DNA of 64,000 bases, taken from Panacagrimonas sp963975245. GTDB lineage: Bacteria; Pseudomonadota; Gammaproteobacteria; Nevskiales; Nevskiaceae. Of this stretch, positions 44,066 to 52,671 are shown piece after piece. The translations under genes were made by a program, and so were the position numbers. The first letter of the stretch is position 1; the number at the start of each line of letters is the position of its first letter. The notes below the pieces were generated by a model. That model was not told the DNA's origin, did not search any database, and was given only the letters and a program-made list of their open reading frames with translations. The stretch lies in contig CAXBFJ010000002.1 of NCBI GenBank assembly GCA_963975245.1, forward strand, positions 434,001 to 498,000, given 5' to 3'.

Positions 44066-45394
44066 ATGATGGATGAGATGACCCTTTCCAAGCCTGCCCA
44101 AAGCGCGCCTGTTGTGCAGGCGCAGCCGCGATCATCTGCAAGCATGCGCGGCGCCCTGATGCTCGCGGCGGATGCAGTCGATCATCTTTCAGGGCGCACG
44201 CATGAATTTCATCGTGCCATTTCCGACATGCCTTTTGCCGTCCTGAATCTGATTCCTGGCGTGAATCTGGGGAGCAGGGCAACGCGTGTTCTGCACGATG
44301 GCATTACCGACGGGGTGTATTCGTTGCTGCGTTCCGGTGCGCGTACCTTGTTTTCTCGTGCAGATGTTCTGGCGCGCAATATCGAATTCAAACGCGCACC
44401 GGCGGCCGCATTATCTGCGGCGTCGCTGGCACCGATGCACGCCGACAATCTGGCGTCCATCCTGAGCGGTTTTGTTGGCGATCGAATGGCCCGCAAACAC
44501 AACCCGCTGGCGGTTCGCATGGGCATCTATCGCGACGCAGAGCGGCTCGCGCTCGACACTTCCGGCCTGCGCGCCCGGTTTCCGGATGCGCAAGGGCGTA
44601 TTGCTGTCTTTCTGCATGGACTTTGCGGCAACGAGAAGGTCTGGGACCTGTTCCAAGAATCGGGTGAGGCTTCACGCCAGACGTACGGTGCGCGGCTCGC
44701 ACAGGACCTGGGATATACCCCGGTTTTTCTGCGCTACAACACCGGACTCCACGTGTCGCTCAATGGTCGCAGTCTGTCGCGTCTGCTGAACAAGCTATAT
44801 CAGAACTGGCCGGTGCAGGCGCAGGAAATCGTCCTGATTGGTCACAGCATGGGCGGGCTGCTGGCCCGCTCCGCCGCTGATACCGGCGCAGCAGCGGGTG
44901 CGCCCTGGGTGAGCGTGCTGCAGCAGATCATCTGTCTGGGCACGCCGCATCTGGGCGCACCGCTGGAGCGTTGGGTACACCTGGCTACGCACGGTATGCA
45001 GAAGCTGGCGCTGACCCGTCCCATTGCAAAGCTGCTGGATTCGCGCAGTCTGGGCATCAAGGATCTGAGGTGGGGCTACACTCAGGATCGTGAGTGGAAA
45101 CAGCGTGATCCCGATGCTTTCTGGACGCGTGACCGCATGCAGAACGCACCGCTGCCCGGTGTGAAGTACCGATTCATGGGAACCTGCCTGACGCGTAGTC
45201 CAGAGCATCCGGTTTCGCGGGTGATAGGCGATGGCCTGGTGCCTGTGCCAAGTAGCCTGGCGATCGATGTGGCCGATGCACAAGGCAGCTTGCGCGTAGC
45301 CTTGCATCACATGCAGTTGCTCAATCATCCCGATGTCTATGCTCAGATCTTCCGATGGTTGTCGCCTTCGCCGGCGGCAATGCAGACTTGCTGA
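44066..45394 (+). CDS. Alpha/beta-hydrolase (lipase/PGAP1-like)
   Basis: 442 residues. The first ~165 are a helical N-terminal region with no recognised domain (SGRTHEFHRAISDMP, NPLAVRMGIYRD). The alpha/beta hydrolase core follows: IAVFLHGLCGNEKVWDLF, nucleophile elbow GHSMGG (Ser261), LGTPHLGAPLERWVH, and a late DGLVPVPSS with candidate Asp, then ALHHMQLLNHPDVYAQI with candidate His. A cytoplasmic or membrane-edge esterase/lipase is likely; the substrate is unknown. It is followed 91 bp later by an acyl-CoA ligase gene on the same strand, which fits fatty-acid release and activation. Confidence 0.8.
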   Translation: MMDEMTLSKPAQSAPVVQAQPRSSASMRGALMLAADAVDHLSGRTHEFHRAISDMPFAVLNLIPGVNLGSRATRVLHDGITDGVYSLLRSGARTLFSRADVLARNIEFKRAPAAALSAASLAPMHADNLASILSGFVGDRMARKHNPLAVRMGIYRDAERLALDTSGLRARFPDAQGRIAVFLHGLCGNEKVWDLFQESGEASRQTYGARLAQDLGYTPVFLRYNTGLHVSLNGRSLSRLLNKLYQNWPVQAQEIVLIGHSMGGLLARSAADTGAAAGAPWVSVLQQIICLGTPHLGAPLERWVHLATHGMQKLALTRPIAKLLDSRSLGIKDLRWGYTQDREWKQRDPDAFWTRDRMQNAPLPGVKYRFMGTCLTRSPEHPVSRVIGDGLVPVPSSLAIDVADAQGSLRVALHHMQLLNHPDVYAQIFRWLSPSPAAMQTC

Positions 45395-45485
45395 TGAATT
45401 TCGACCTCTTGCTGCTCACTCTTCGTTTGTCATGCGCCAAACCGGTGCAGGGCGTTTTCGCGTTGCAAAATTGAACTATCCCCCC

Positions 45486-47318
45486 ATGTCTGAAACTACT
45501 GAAACTGCAAAAGCCGCCGACACCATCGGATGGGTTGATCTGGCGCGCGGTCTGCTGCGCACTGTGCCCGATGCACTCAGCGCGAATCGCGGCTTGCTGG
45601 GCCTTGCAACCCTGAAGCCAGACACATTCAATTCAATTGGTCTGCATTTGGACAAACTGGCGCGAAAGCATCCGCGTCGCGTGGCCCTGAGTTTTGACGA
45701 GCGTCGCTGGACGTATTCCGAATTCAATGCATGGGCCAATCGCATTGCGCATGTGCTGCGTGCAGCCGGCATCGTTGCGGGCGATTCGGTTGCCATTCTC
45801 ATGGAGAACCGGCCGGAAACGCTGGCCTGTGTCGCCGGGGTTGTGAAGTTGGGTGCCATCGCAGGCATGCTCAACCACAACCAGCGCGGGGAAGTCCTTG
45901 CGCACAGCATCGAACTGACCAAGGCACGTCTGCTCATTGTTGGCTCAGAGTGTGTGGACGTGCTGGATTCCACAGAGTTCACACCCAAGGGCACGCGCGG
46001 TACGGAGATGAAATTCTTCTGGGAAGGTTCGGGCGGCGCACCGTTTTCCTATGTCAATCTGCGTGCCGAACTGGTCAACGCACCGTCGCACAGCCTGGAA
46101 GAAACCAGCGCTATTGCGGCCAAACGAGCTGCGTTCTACATCTTTACCTCCGGGACCACGGGCATGCCCAAGGCCTCGGTCATGAGCCACTATCGTTGGC
46201 TCAAGGGTATGGCTGGCCTGGGCCAGATGGCCCTGCGCCTCAAGCCCGATGACGTTTTTTACTGCGCCCTGCCGCTTTATCACAACAATGCGCTGACAGT
46301 GTCCTGGGGCGCGACGCTCGGCGCAGGTTGCACGCTGGCACTGGGGCGCAAGTTCAGCGCCAGCCGTTTCTGGCATGATATTCGTCACTATCAAGCCACC
46401 GGCTTTTGCTACATCGGCGAAATCTGCCGCTATTTGTTGAACCGGCCTGCCGATGTCGCAGACAAGGATCATCAAGTGCGCGTCATCTGCGGAAACGGAT
46501 TGCGACCTGAAATCTGGGATGAGTTCCAGGCGCGCTTCGGCATAGATCGAATCGCAGAATTCTATGGTGCCAGCGAGTCCAACGCGGCTTTCGTTAACGG
46601 ATTTGGTCTGTCCAAGACCGCCGGTTTTTGTCCCCTGCCTTTTGCGATTGTGGAATTCGATGCAGAGCAGGAGGTCCCTGTGCGCGGCGATGATGGATAC
46701 ATGAAGAAGCTGGGCAAGGGAGGCGTGGGACTGCTGATTACGGAGATCAGTGAGAAGTCGCCGTTTGATGGTTACACCGACGTCAGTGCCAGCCAGAAGA
46801 AAGTGTTCCGCGACGTTTTTGCGCCTGGTGACTGCTGGCTCAACAGTGGTGACCTGGTCCGCAATCAGGGCTTTCGTCACATCGCGTTCGTGGATCGCGT
46901 GGGGGACACCTTTCGCTGGAAGGGCGAGAACGTGGCCACCACACAGGTAGAAGGTGCGCTCAATGATCATCCCAGTGTGGAGCAGGCCGTGGTCTACGGT
47001 GTGGAAGTTCCCGGGGGCGATGGCCGCGCCGGCATGGCTTCATTGACGTGGAAGGGCGAGGCTTTCGACGGTGCAGCGCTTGCCCAGGCGGCCGCCGAGG
47101 CATTGCCTGCTTATGCAGTACCGTTGTTCATCCGCTTGCGACCGGAGCAGGAAGTCACGGGCACCTTCAAGTTTCGCAAGGTCGAGGTGCGCAAACAGGG
47201 TTTCGATCCGGGGCAGGTCAGCGAACCCCTCTATGTCCTGCTGGATGCTGCGCGTGGCTACGAGCCTTTGACCGACAAGATTTATGCGGACATCAAGAAG
47301 GGCAAAGTGCGCTTCTGA
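45486..47318 (+). CDS. FATP-type long-chain acyl-CoA synthetase
   Basis: 610 residues. Adenylate-forming enzyme: P-loop YIFTSGTTGMPKAS, ALPLYHNNALTVSWGATLGAG, AEFYGASESN, GDLVRNQGFRHIAFVDRVGDTFRWKGENVATTQVE, and the C-terminal GTFKFRKVEVRKQGFDP with the catalytic Lys. The FATP/very-long-chain subgroup is indicated by the SESN and RFRWKGENV-like segments. It activates fatty acids with ATP and CoA. The start at 45486 (MSETTETAK) is chosen over 45333, which overlaps the upstream gene and adds a non-family leader. Likely lipid degradation or assembly. Confidence 0.9.
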   Translation: MSETTETAKAADTIGWVDLARGLLRTVPDALSANRGLLGLATLKPDTFNSIGLHLDKLARKHPRRVALSFDERRWTYSEFNAWANRIAHVLRAAGIVAGDSVAILMENRPETLACVAGVVKLGAIAGMLNHNQRGEVLAHSIELTKARLLIVGSECVDVLDSTEFTPKGTRGTEMKFFWEGSGGAPFSYVNLRAELVNAPSHSLEETSAIAAKRAAFYIFTSGTTGMPKASVMSHYRWLKGMAGLGQMALRLKPDDVFYCALPLYHNNALTVSWGATLGAGCTLALGRKFSASRFWHDIRHYQATGFCYIGEICRYLLNRPADVADKDHQVRVICGNGLRPEIWDEFQARFGIDRIAEFYGASESNAAFVNGFGLSKTAGFCPLPFAIVEFDAEQEVPVRGDDGYMKKLGKGGVGLLITEISEKSPFDGYTDVSASQKKVFRDVFAPGDCWLNSGDLVRNQGFRHIAFVDRVGDTFRWKGENVATTQVEGALNDHPSVEQAVVYGVEVPGGDGRAGMASLTWKGEAFDGAALAQAAAEALPAYAVPLFIRLRPEQEVTGTFKFRKVEVRKQGFDPGQVSEPLYVLLDAARGYEPLTDKIYADIKKGKVRF

Positions 47319-47325
47319 GCATCAA

Positions 47326-47359
47326 CACCTGAGCGGGGGGCGACGCCGTTGCTCAGGTG
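47326..47359. terminator. Inverted repeat at convergent gene ends
   Basis: CACCTGAGC (47326-47334) pairs perfectly with GCTCAGGTG (47351-47359), separated by 16 nt. It lies between the acyl-CoA ligase and rnd ends and overlaps the rnd stop codon. No T run follows, so intrinsic termination is uncertain. Confidence 0.35.
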
Positions 47360-48447
47360 AGTTCGCCGAGTAATCGCTCGCCGGCCACTTCGCGCCGCCA
47401 TCCGCGCAGAAGCGCGATGTCAGCCTTGTCCGCGTGTTCCACGAGCGCTTCAATGTCCGCACGGGTGGCGAGCATCGAAGACGGAATTTCCAGATCCTGG
47501 GCAATGCCGCGCGCGCGTTCGAGCATGCGCTTGAGCCGCTTCTTGTCCTCGTCATCCTGAATCTTCTCGACGACCCGTGCCGGGGCGTTTTCCTCCAGCG
47601 TCTGCTCGATGAGCCCGATCAGCACTGCGCCGTGCGTATCCAGCGTCTTCGCCGGCAGCGCCTGCAGGTCTGCGAGTTGATCGAGTGAGCGGGGCTGACG
47701 TTGCGCCAGGGTATAGAGCGCGTCGTCGGCGAGAATCCAGCGTCGCGGGCGATCTCTCTTTTCTGCAACGGTTTCGCGCCACTGAGCCAGATTCGCAGCA
47801 ATGTTCTGCGCATTGGCATCGAGTCGCGCCAGACCCTTGAGGCGTTTCCACTCGCGCTCCGGGTGGACCAGATAGCGATCAGCCTGCGCGAGGGCTTCGC
47901 AGTCCTGCTGCATCCATTCAAGGCGGCCGCGCTGCTTCAATTCTTCCTTCAGTCTGGGGTAGAGCTCGGCCAGATAACGCACATCATCAGCGGCGTAGGC
48001 CAGTTCCTTGTCATTCAGCGGGCGCCGGGCCCAGTTGGTCCTCGACAGGCTCTTGTCGAGCTCGATGCCCATGGTCTTCTTGACCAGCCCCGCATACCCC
48101 AGCTGATCGCCGTAGCCCAGAAGCGCGGCAGCAATCTGCGTGTCAAAAAGCGGTTGCGGCGATTGTCCGCACAAGCGAACAAAAATCTCCAGATCCTGAC
48201 TCGCTGCGTGAAAGACGCTGACGCTGGAAGGCTGCAGCAACAGGTCAAGCAGCGGCTTCAGGTCCTTGATGGCCAGAGGGTCGATGCAGGCATTGAGGTC
48301 GCCGGCGCTGATCTGGATCAGGCACAGCTTCGGGTAGTAGGTCTGCTCGCGGACAAACTCGGTATCAATGGCGAGGAACTCGGCCGTGCGCCAGCCCTGG
48401 ATGTGCTGGTCAAGCTTTTCTGCGGTATCAATGAAGATCGGGGTCAC
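47353..48447 (-). CDS. rnd: Ribonuclease D
   Basis: 364 residues. DEDD exonuclease motifs: FLAIDTEFVRE, SVFHAASQDLEIF, FDTQIAAALLG, and YAADDVRYLAELY with the last Asp/Tyr pair. Two HRDC regions follow (RRWILADDALYTLAQRQPRSLDQLADLQALP and the C-terminal helical part). It trims tRNA 3' ends. It is convergent with the acyl-CoA ligase and divergent from the next membrane-protein gene. Confidence 0.95.
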   Translation of the reverse strand: MTPIFIDTAEKLDQHIQGWRTAEFLAIDTEFVREQTYYPKLCLIQISAGDLNACIDPLAIKDLKPLLDLLLQPSSVSVFHAASQDLEIFVRLCGQSPQPLFDTQIAAALLGYGDQLGYAGLVKKTMGIELDKSLSRTNWARRPLNDKELAYAADDVRYLAELYPRLKEELKQRGRLEWMQQDCEALAQADRYLVHPEREWKRLKGLARLDANAQNIAANLAQWRETVAEKRDRPRRWILADDALYTLAQRQPRSLDQLADLQALPAKTLDTHGAVLIGLIEQTLEENAPARVVEKIQDDEDKKRLKRMLERARGIAQDLEIPSSMLATRADIEALVEHADKADIALLRGWRREVAGERLLGELT

Positions 48448-48516
48448 GTGCGATGCGGGTCAGGTCTGTGGCTTGGAGGCTCTACAATAGCCGCTCGACA
48501 GATTCCGCGGCCGAAC

Positions 48517-49092
48517 ATGTTTCAATCCCTGATCAATGCATCCCTGAATTTGCTGCTGTTTCGCGGTGGCCCACAGGACCTTCCCTATCATCCGCCGCTG
48601 ACGGGCGTGCTGGTTCCGGCCGCTGTTCTGGTCAATTTCTGGGTGGTGGCGCAGGTTTTTCCTGCAGTGATCGCCGCTGTGATGTCTCTGGCCACGGTCG
48701 TGGCCATGGCCTATGTAACGCGGATCATGCTGCGCATGCGCAAGAGCCCCGAGCGCTTTTCGCAGACCTATCACTCGCTGCTGATGGTGGCCCTGCTGAC
48801 CGGCGTGCTGTCGTGGATTCCGCTGTCCCAGATGCCGCAGATCGAGTCGATTGAGCAGGTGGCAGAGGGTGAGCAGGCGCGCGGACCCTTGTGGGTGGCG
48901 ATGCTCGTGTATCTGATCAATTTCTGGAAATTTGCAGTCAATGCCAGCATTTTCCGCCAGGCAGGGCAGCTGAGCCTGTTTGTTTCCATTCTCGTGTCCG
49001 TGCTGATGGAGATTGGAATCGGCGTGTTTACGGTCTTCTTTTTCCTGGTGGCGTCGGCACTGTTCGGGACCGGCGCCGCACCGGCGGGCTGA
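48517..49092 (+). CDS. Unassigned four-helix membrane protein
   Basis: 191 residues, not recognised. Four predicted membrane helices: about 28-48 (TGVLVPAAVLVNFWVVAQVF), about 50-68, about 88-105 (LLMVALLTGVLSWIPL) and a hydrophobic C-terminal stretch about 155-185 (FVSILVSVLMEIGIGVFTVFFFLV). The helix preceding it carries FWKFAVNASIFRQA. Start at 48517 (MFQSLINASLN); a TACAAT box (48483-48488) lies upstream and could be a -10. It is followed by mpl with only one base between stop and start. A cell-envelope role is inferred from mpl only. Confidence 0.72.
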   Translation: MFQSLINASLNLLLFRGGPQDLPYHPPLTGVLVPAAVLVNFWVVAQVFPAVIAAVMSLATVVAMAYVTRIMLRMRKSPERFSQTYHSLLMVALLTGVLSWIPLSQMPQIESIEQVAEGEQARGPLWVAMLVYLINFWKFAVNASIFRQAGQLSLFVSILVSVLMEIGIGVFTVFFFLVASALFGTGAAPAG

Positions 49093-49093
49093 T

Positions 49094-50455
49094 ATGCACC
49101 TCCATATTCTGGGGATCTGCGGCACCTTCATGGCGGGCATCGCGGCGCTTGCCCGTGAAGCGGGTCATCGCGTGACGGGATCAGACGCCAATGCCTGGCC
49201 GCCCATGTCCACACAACTGGAAAGTCTGGGCATCGAGGTCATGCAGGGTTATGAGCCGGCGCATCTCGACCCAGCGCCCGATGTCGTGGTGGTGGGCAAT
49301 GTGGTGACACGCGGCAGCCGCTTCCCGGCCATGGAGCATGCTCTGGATTTGGGGCTGCCTTATATCTCGGGGCCGCAATGGCTTGCCGAGAATGTGCTGC
49401 AGGGTCGCCATGTACTGGCTGTTGCCGGAACGCATGGCAAAACCACCACCAGCTCCCTGCTGGCCTGGCTGCTGGATCAGGCGGGGCTTGAGCCCGGCTT
49501 CCTGATCGGTGGTGTGCCGCTGGATTTCGGTGTCTCCGCGCGTCTGGGCAAGGGCAAATACTTCGTCATTGAGGCGGATGAGTACGACACCGCCTTTTTC
49601 GACAAGCGATCCAAGTTTGTCCATTACCGGCCCCGAACCTGCGTGCTCAACAATCTGGAGTTTGATCACGCGGACATCTTCGATGATCTGGCCAGCATCG
49701 AGCGCCAGTTTCATCACCTGGTGCGCACGGTGCCGGCCAGTGGCGATCTGGTGGTCAACGGGCGGGACGCCAATCTGGCGCGCGTCCTGCAGAAAGGTGC
49801 CTGGAGCCGTATTCGAAAATTTGCAGATGACAGTGGCCTGCAGGCGCAGACCCATGCGGATGGATTTGACCTGCTCGACCAGGGTCGCGCGCTGGGTCGG
49901 GTCATGTCGCCCCTGCAGGGCGCGCACAATCATGCAAATGCGCTGGCCGCCTTGACCGCCGCGCAGTGCGTTGGCGTGAGCCTAGAGCAATCCATCCAGG
50001 CGCTGCAGACTTTCCAGAGCGTCAAGCGCCGCCTTGAAGTGATCGGCGTTGCTGGCGGCATCACCGTCTATGACGACTTTGCCCACCACCCGACGGCGGT
50101 GAAGGCGACCATCGAGACTTTGAAATCGGCCGGGCAGGGGCGCGTGCTGGCCGTACTGGAGCCGCGCTCCAACACCATGCGAATGGGCACACAGGCGAGC
50201 GATCTGGTGCAGGCCCTGGCTCCGGCAGATCACAGTTTCGTGTTTGTTCGACCCGACCTGAACTGGGATGTTCATGCCGCGTTGAAGGACCTTGGCGCGC
50301 AATTGAGCGTAGATCAGCATCTCGATGCGCTGATCGCGCGTATTGTTTCCCAGGCGCGCGAGGGTGACCGTATCGTGATCATGAGCAACGGTGACTTTGG
50401 AGGGGTGCACCATCGCCTGCTGGATCAGCTTTCGAGGGGGCGGCCTCAAACCTGA
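49094..50455 (+). CDS. mpl: UDP-N-acetylmuramate:L-Ala-gamma-D-Glu-mDAP ligase
   Basis: 453 residues, standard for Mpl. Mur-ligase order: HILGICGTFMAGIAALA (dinucleotide-like N-domain), ATP loop AVAGTHGKTTTSSLLAWLL, EADEYDTAFFDKRSKFVHY, NNLEFDHADIF, GAHNHANALAA, and VYDDFAHHPTAVKATI, RVLAVLEPRSNTMRMG. It reattaches recovered tripeptide to UDP-MurNAc in peptidoglycan recycling. The ATG at 49094 comes one base after the stop of the membrane protein; both are probably one transcript. Confidence 0.96.
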   Translation: MHLHILGICGTFMAGIAALAREAGHRVTGSDANAWPPMSTQLESLGIEVMQGYEPAHLDPAPDVVVVGNVVTRGSRFPAMEHALDLGLPYISGPQWLAENVLQGRHVLAVAGTHGKTTTSSLLAWLLDQAGLEPGFLIGGVPLDFGVSARLGKGKYFVIEADEYDTAFFDKRSKFVHYRPRTCVLNNLEFDHADIFDDLASIERQFHHLVRTVPASGDLVVNGRDANLARVLQKGAWSRIRKFADDSGLQAQTHADGFDLLDQGRALGRVMSPLQGAHNHANALAALTAAQCVGVSLEQSIQALQTFQSVKRRLEVIGVAGGITVYDDFAHHPTAVKATIETLKSAGQGRVLAVLEPRSNTMRMGTQASDLVQALAPADHSFVFVRPDLNWDVHAALKDLGAQLSVDQHLDALIARIVSQAREGDRIVIMSNGDFGGVHHRLLDQLSRGRPQT

Positions 50456-50500
50456 ACCCGACGTCGATTCCCGGACCGTCAAAACCGATAATCTAGAACG

Positions 50501-51304
50501 GTGTACTTGAACTCCCACAGCGGTTCCAAGCCTGAAAACAGAGCCTGCAGGTGCACCGGGCAATTTGCCCGGTGGCCCGGCCGCATCAGTCTCATCCTGT
50601 TGCTGGTCCTGGAGGGGCCTGCTGCGGCGCAGACCGAGCTGGTCGGCTCACTGGCTTATACGACGGACTACGTGCATCGCGGAGTGACGCAGTCCAGCGG
50701 GCGGGGCGCTCTGCAGGCGGGAGCAGCACTGCGACGACCGGAAGGTTTCTACGTCAGCGCCTGGGTCTCGACACTCGAACTGTATCGACTGGGGCCGGAT
50801 TTCGGTGATGGAGACGCACTGGAACTGGATCTGCTGCTGGGCCTGAGTCGCCCACTGGATTCGCAATGGACCTGGAACCTGACAGCCGGTCGCTATATCT
50901 ATTCGGGCGATCGCCGGAATCTGGACTACAACTATTACGAGTTCTCCGCAGATCTGTCATTTCGTGATCGTCTGCGCCTGAGCGTGGCCTGGACACCCGA
51001 GGTGACAGATCACACGCGCAACCCCATTCCGGAGGCCATGGAAGGGCCGCGCACGGTCGTCGAGGCGGCCGGTCAGTGGCCGCTGCGGCGCTGGCTTTCT
51101 TTGAATGCCGGCTTTGGCTACAACGATTCAAGCGAAGTCGCGGATTTGGAGTACACCTACTGGAGCGCCGGCGCCAGCTTGCACTGGCGTCGTTACACCC
51201 TTGATTTGGCGCACTATTCAACCGACAGCGAGGCCAGGGGTCGGTGGGCCGACGGACGCGCGGCTGATCGATTTGCGGCAAGCCTGATTCTGAGCTTCGA
51301 TTGA
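50501..51304 (+). CDS. TIGR02001-family outer-membrane protein
   Basis: About 267 residues from a GTG start. A basic N-terminus and hydrophobic stretch (RISLILLLVLEGPAAAQ) make a signal peptide. The mature protein is rich in alternating beta-strands (LAYTTDYVHRGVTQSSGRGALQAGAAL, FYVSAWVSTLELY, YYEFSADLSFRDRLRLSVAWTPEVTD, SLNAGFGYNDSS) and ends in an aromatic residue pattern (LILSFD), typical of TIGR02001 beta-barrels. The function is unknown; some homologues occur near nitrogen-handling genes, but not here. No ATG is available before the signal segment, so the GTG start is uncertain. Confidence 0.82.
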   Translation: MYLNSHSGSKPENRACRCTGQFARWPGRISLILLLVLEGPAAAQTELVGSLAYTTDYVHRGVTQSSGRGALQAGAALRRPEGFYVSAWVSTLELYRLGPDFGDGDALELDLLLGLSRPLDSQWTWNLTAGRYIYSGDRRNLDYNYYEFSADLSFRDRLRLSVAWTPEVTDHTRNPIPEAMEGPRTVVEAAGQWPLRRWLSLNAGFGYNDSSEVADLEYTYWSAGASLHWRRYTLDLAHYSTDSEARGRWADGRAADRFAASLILSFD

Positions 51305-51367
51305 ACCCGATGAGAATCCCGGGGCACATAAGCTTGTTCAATCTAACCGGGGCAGGCTTTTTCAGCG

Positions 51368-51982
51368 ATGCATCTGGCTGCTGACAATACGCATCAGGGC
51401 AAGGAGGCGCTGGACGACGCGCAGCTGATGCGCCGTATCGCGCAGGGAGATCGTGCGGCTTTCGAAAAGCTTTATCTCGGGTATCACAGGCGCCTGTCTC
51501 GATTTCTGATGCGCTTTGCAGAGTCCTACGAGGCGGCGGAAGAAATCATCAACGACACCATGATGGTCGTGTGGGACAAGGCAGACAGCTTTCGTGGCAG
51601 CTCCAAGGTATCGACCTGGATTATCGGCATTGCCTACCGGCGTGCGCTCAAGGCATTCAAACACAGCAAGGTGCAGCGCAATGCGGAAGCCAAGGCGGTC
51701 GAAGTGGAACAAATCGAGCGTCTGGAAATTTTTGGCGCGGATTCGGACAGCACGCGGACCCAATGGCTGGCTCAGGGGATGAAGCGATTGTCGCTGGAGC
51801 AGAGGATGGTCATTGAGCTTGCCTATTTTCTGGGGCATTCCTGTGAAGAAATCAGTCAGATCACGGACACGCCGGTCAACACTGTAAAGACCCGCATGTT
51901 TCATGCGCGTCATCGCCTTCGAGCGGTACTGCCGGGCCTCGGGGAGCCGGCCGGAACGCAGAACCTGGATTCTTCCTCATGA
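51368..51982 (+). CDS. ECF-type RNA polymerase sigma factor
   Basis: 204 residues. Region 2 (AAFEKLYLGYHRRLSRFLMRF, EEIINDTMMVVWDKADSFRGSSKVSTWIIGIAYRRAL) and region 4 (SLEQRMVIELAYFLGHSCEEISQITDTPVNTVKTRMFHARHRLR) are intact, with the ECF-typical linker between. It directs a set of promoters when released from the anti-sigma encoded next. Its stop overlaps the following ATG by 4 nt. No recognisable autoregulatory promoter was found in the 63 bp upstream. Confidence 0.93.
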   Translation: MHLAADNTHQGKEALDDAQLMRRIAQGDRAAFEKLYLGYHRRLSRFLMRFAESYEAAEEIINDTMMVVWDKADSFRGSSKVSTWIIGIAYRRALKAFKHSKVQRNAEAKAVEVEQIERLEIFGADSDSTRTQWLAQGMKRLSLEQRMVIELAYFLGHSCEEISQITDTPVNTVKTRMFHARHRLRAVLPGLGEPAGTQNLDSSS

Positions 51983-52671
51983 GCAACACCCCAACCAACA
52001 TGGAACAGGAACATCTCTGGGCAGAACGCATGCTGCCGTGGCAGGTGAACGGCACGCTCTCGCAGGCCGACAGCGAACGTCTGCAGTCGCATCTGCGCGT
52101 CTGCGCCAGCTGCCGCCGCGACCTGGAACTTGAATCCGAGCTGGCCAGCCGCGTTGCGGTGTCACCGGTGGTGGACTATGCCCCGCAGGCTTCGCTTGCG
52201 CGCCTGATGAAGCGCATCGATGCTGAGGCACAGAAAAAGCCGGTTGCATCAGACCCGCCGGGTTTGAAGCGGCGTACGCAGCGGCGCGCAAGTTTTTCCA
52301 TGACCGCCGCACTGGCGGTGCAGGCCGCCGCGCTGGCAGTGATTGCGGTGACGGTGCTGTGGGTCGCCACACGCCCTGCGCCGGTTGCGGAATACCGCAC
52401 GCTGAGCGCTGCGCCGGCCACCCTGGATGCCAGGCTGCAGGTGGTATTCACCGATACCTCGACGGCTGAACAAATCCGATCCACGCTGTCGAGCATTGGC
52501 GGGCATATCGTGGATGGTCCATCCCGCGCGGGTGTCTTCCTGATTGAAATCGAGTCTGCTGGCACGCCGCCAGAAGCCGCTGAGCAGGCACTTCAGAACG
52601 CAGAGAAGCAGCTGGCGGGAAATCCGCTGGTGCGTTACGTGGCGCAGGTTCCCGGAGGCCCGGCGCAATGA
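51979..52671 (+). CDS. Membrane anti-sigma factor with prodomain-like periplasmic region
   Basis: 230 residues. The N-terminal zinc-binding anti-sigma domain has LQSHLRVCASC (His38, Cys42, Cys45). One membrane helix spans about 107-130. The periplasmic part (about 150-223) has a beta-alpha-beta-beta-alpha-beta pattern: LQVVFTDTSTAEQIRSTL, GGHIVDGPSRAGVFLIEI, AEKQLAGNPLVRYVAQV. That pattern resembles the propeptide/inhibitor I9 module of subtilases; this is inference from pattern. Context: 4-nt overlaps with the sigma gene before and with a subtilase gene after it, so the protease may cleave or be held by this domain. Confidence 0.85.
   Translation: MSNTPTNMEQEHLWAERMLPWQVNGTLSQADSERLQSHLRVCASCRRDLELESELASRVAVSPVVDYAPQASLARLMKRIDAEAQKKPVASDPPGLKRRTQRRASFSMTAALAVQAAALAVIAVTVLWVATRPAPVAEYRTLSAAPATLDARLQVVFTDTSTAEQIRSTLSSIGGHIVDGPSRAGVFLIEIESAGTPPEAAEQALQNAEKQLAGNPLVRYVAQVPGGPAQ

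Noticed and set aside
47701..48516. Long N-terminal extension of the 191-residue membrane protein
   Set aside because: The extension lies wholly antisense to rnd and has no domain. The real start is the ATG at 48517.
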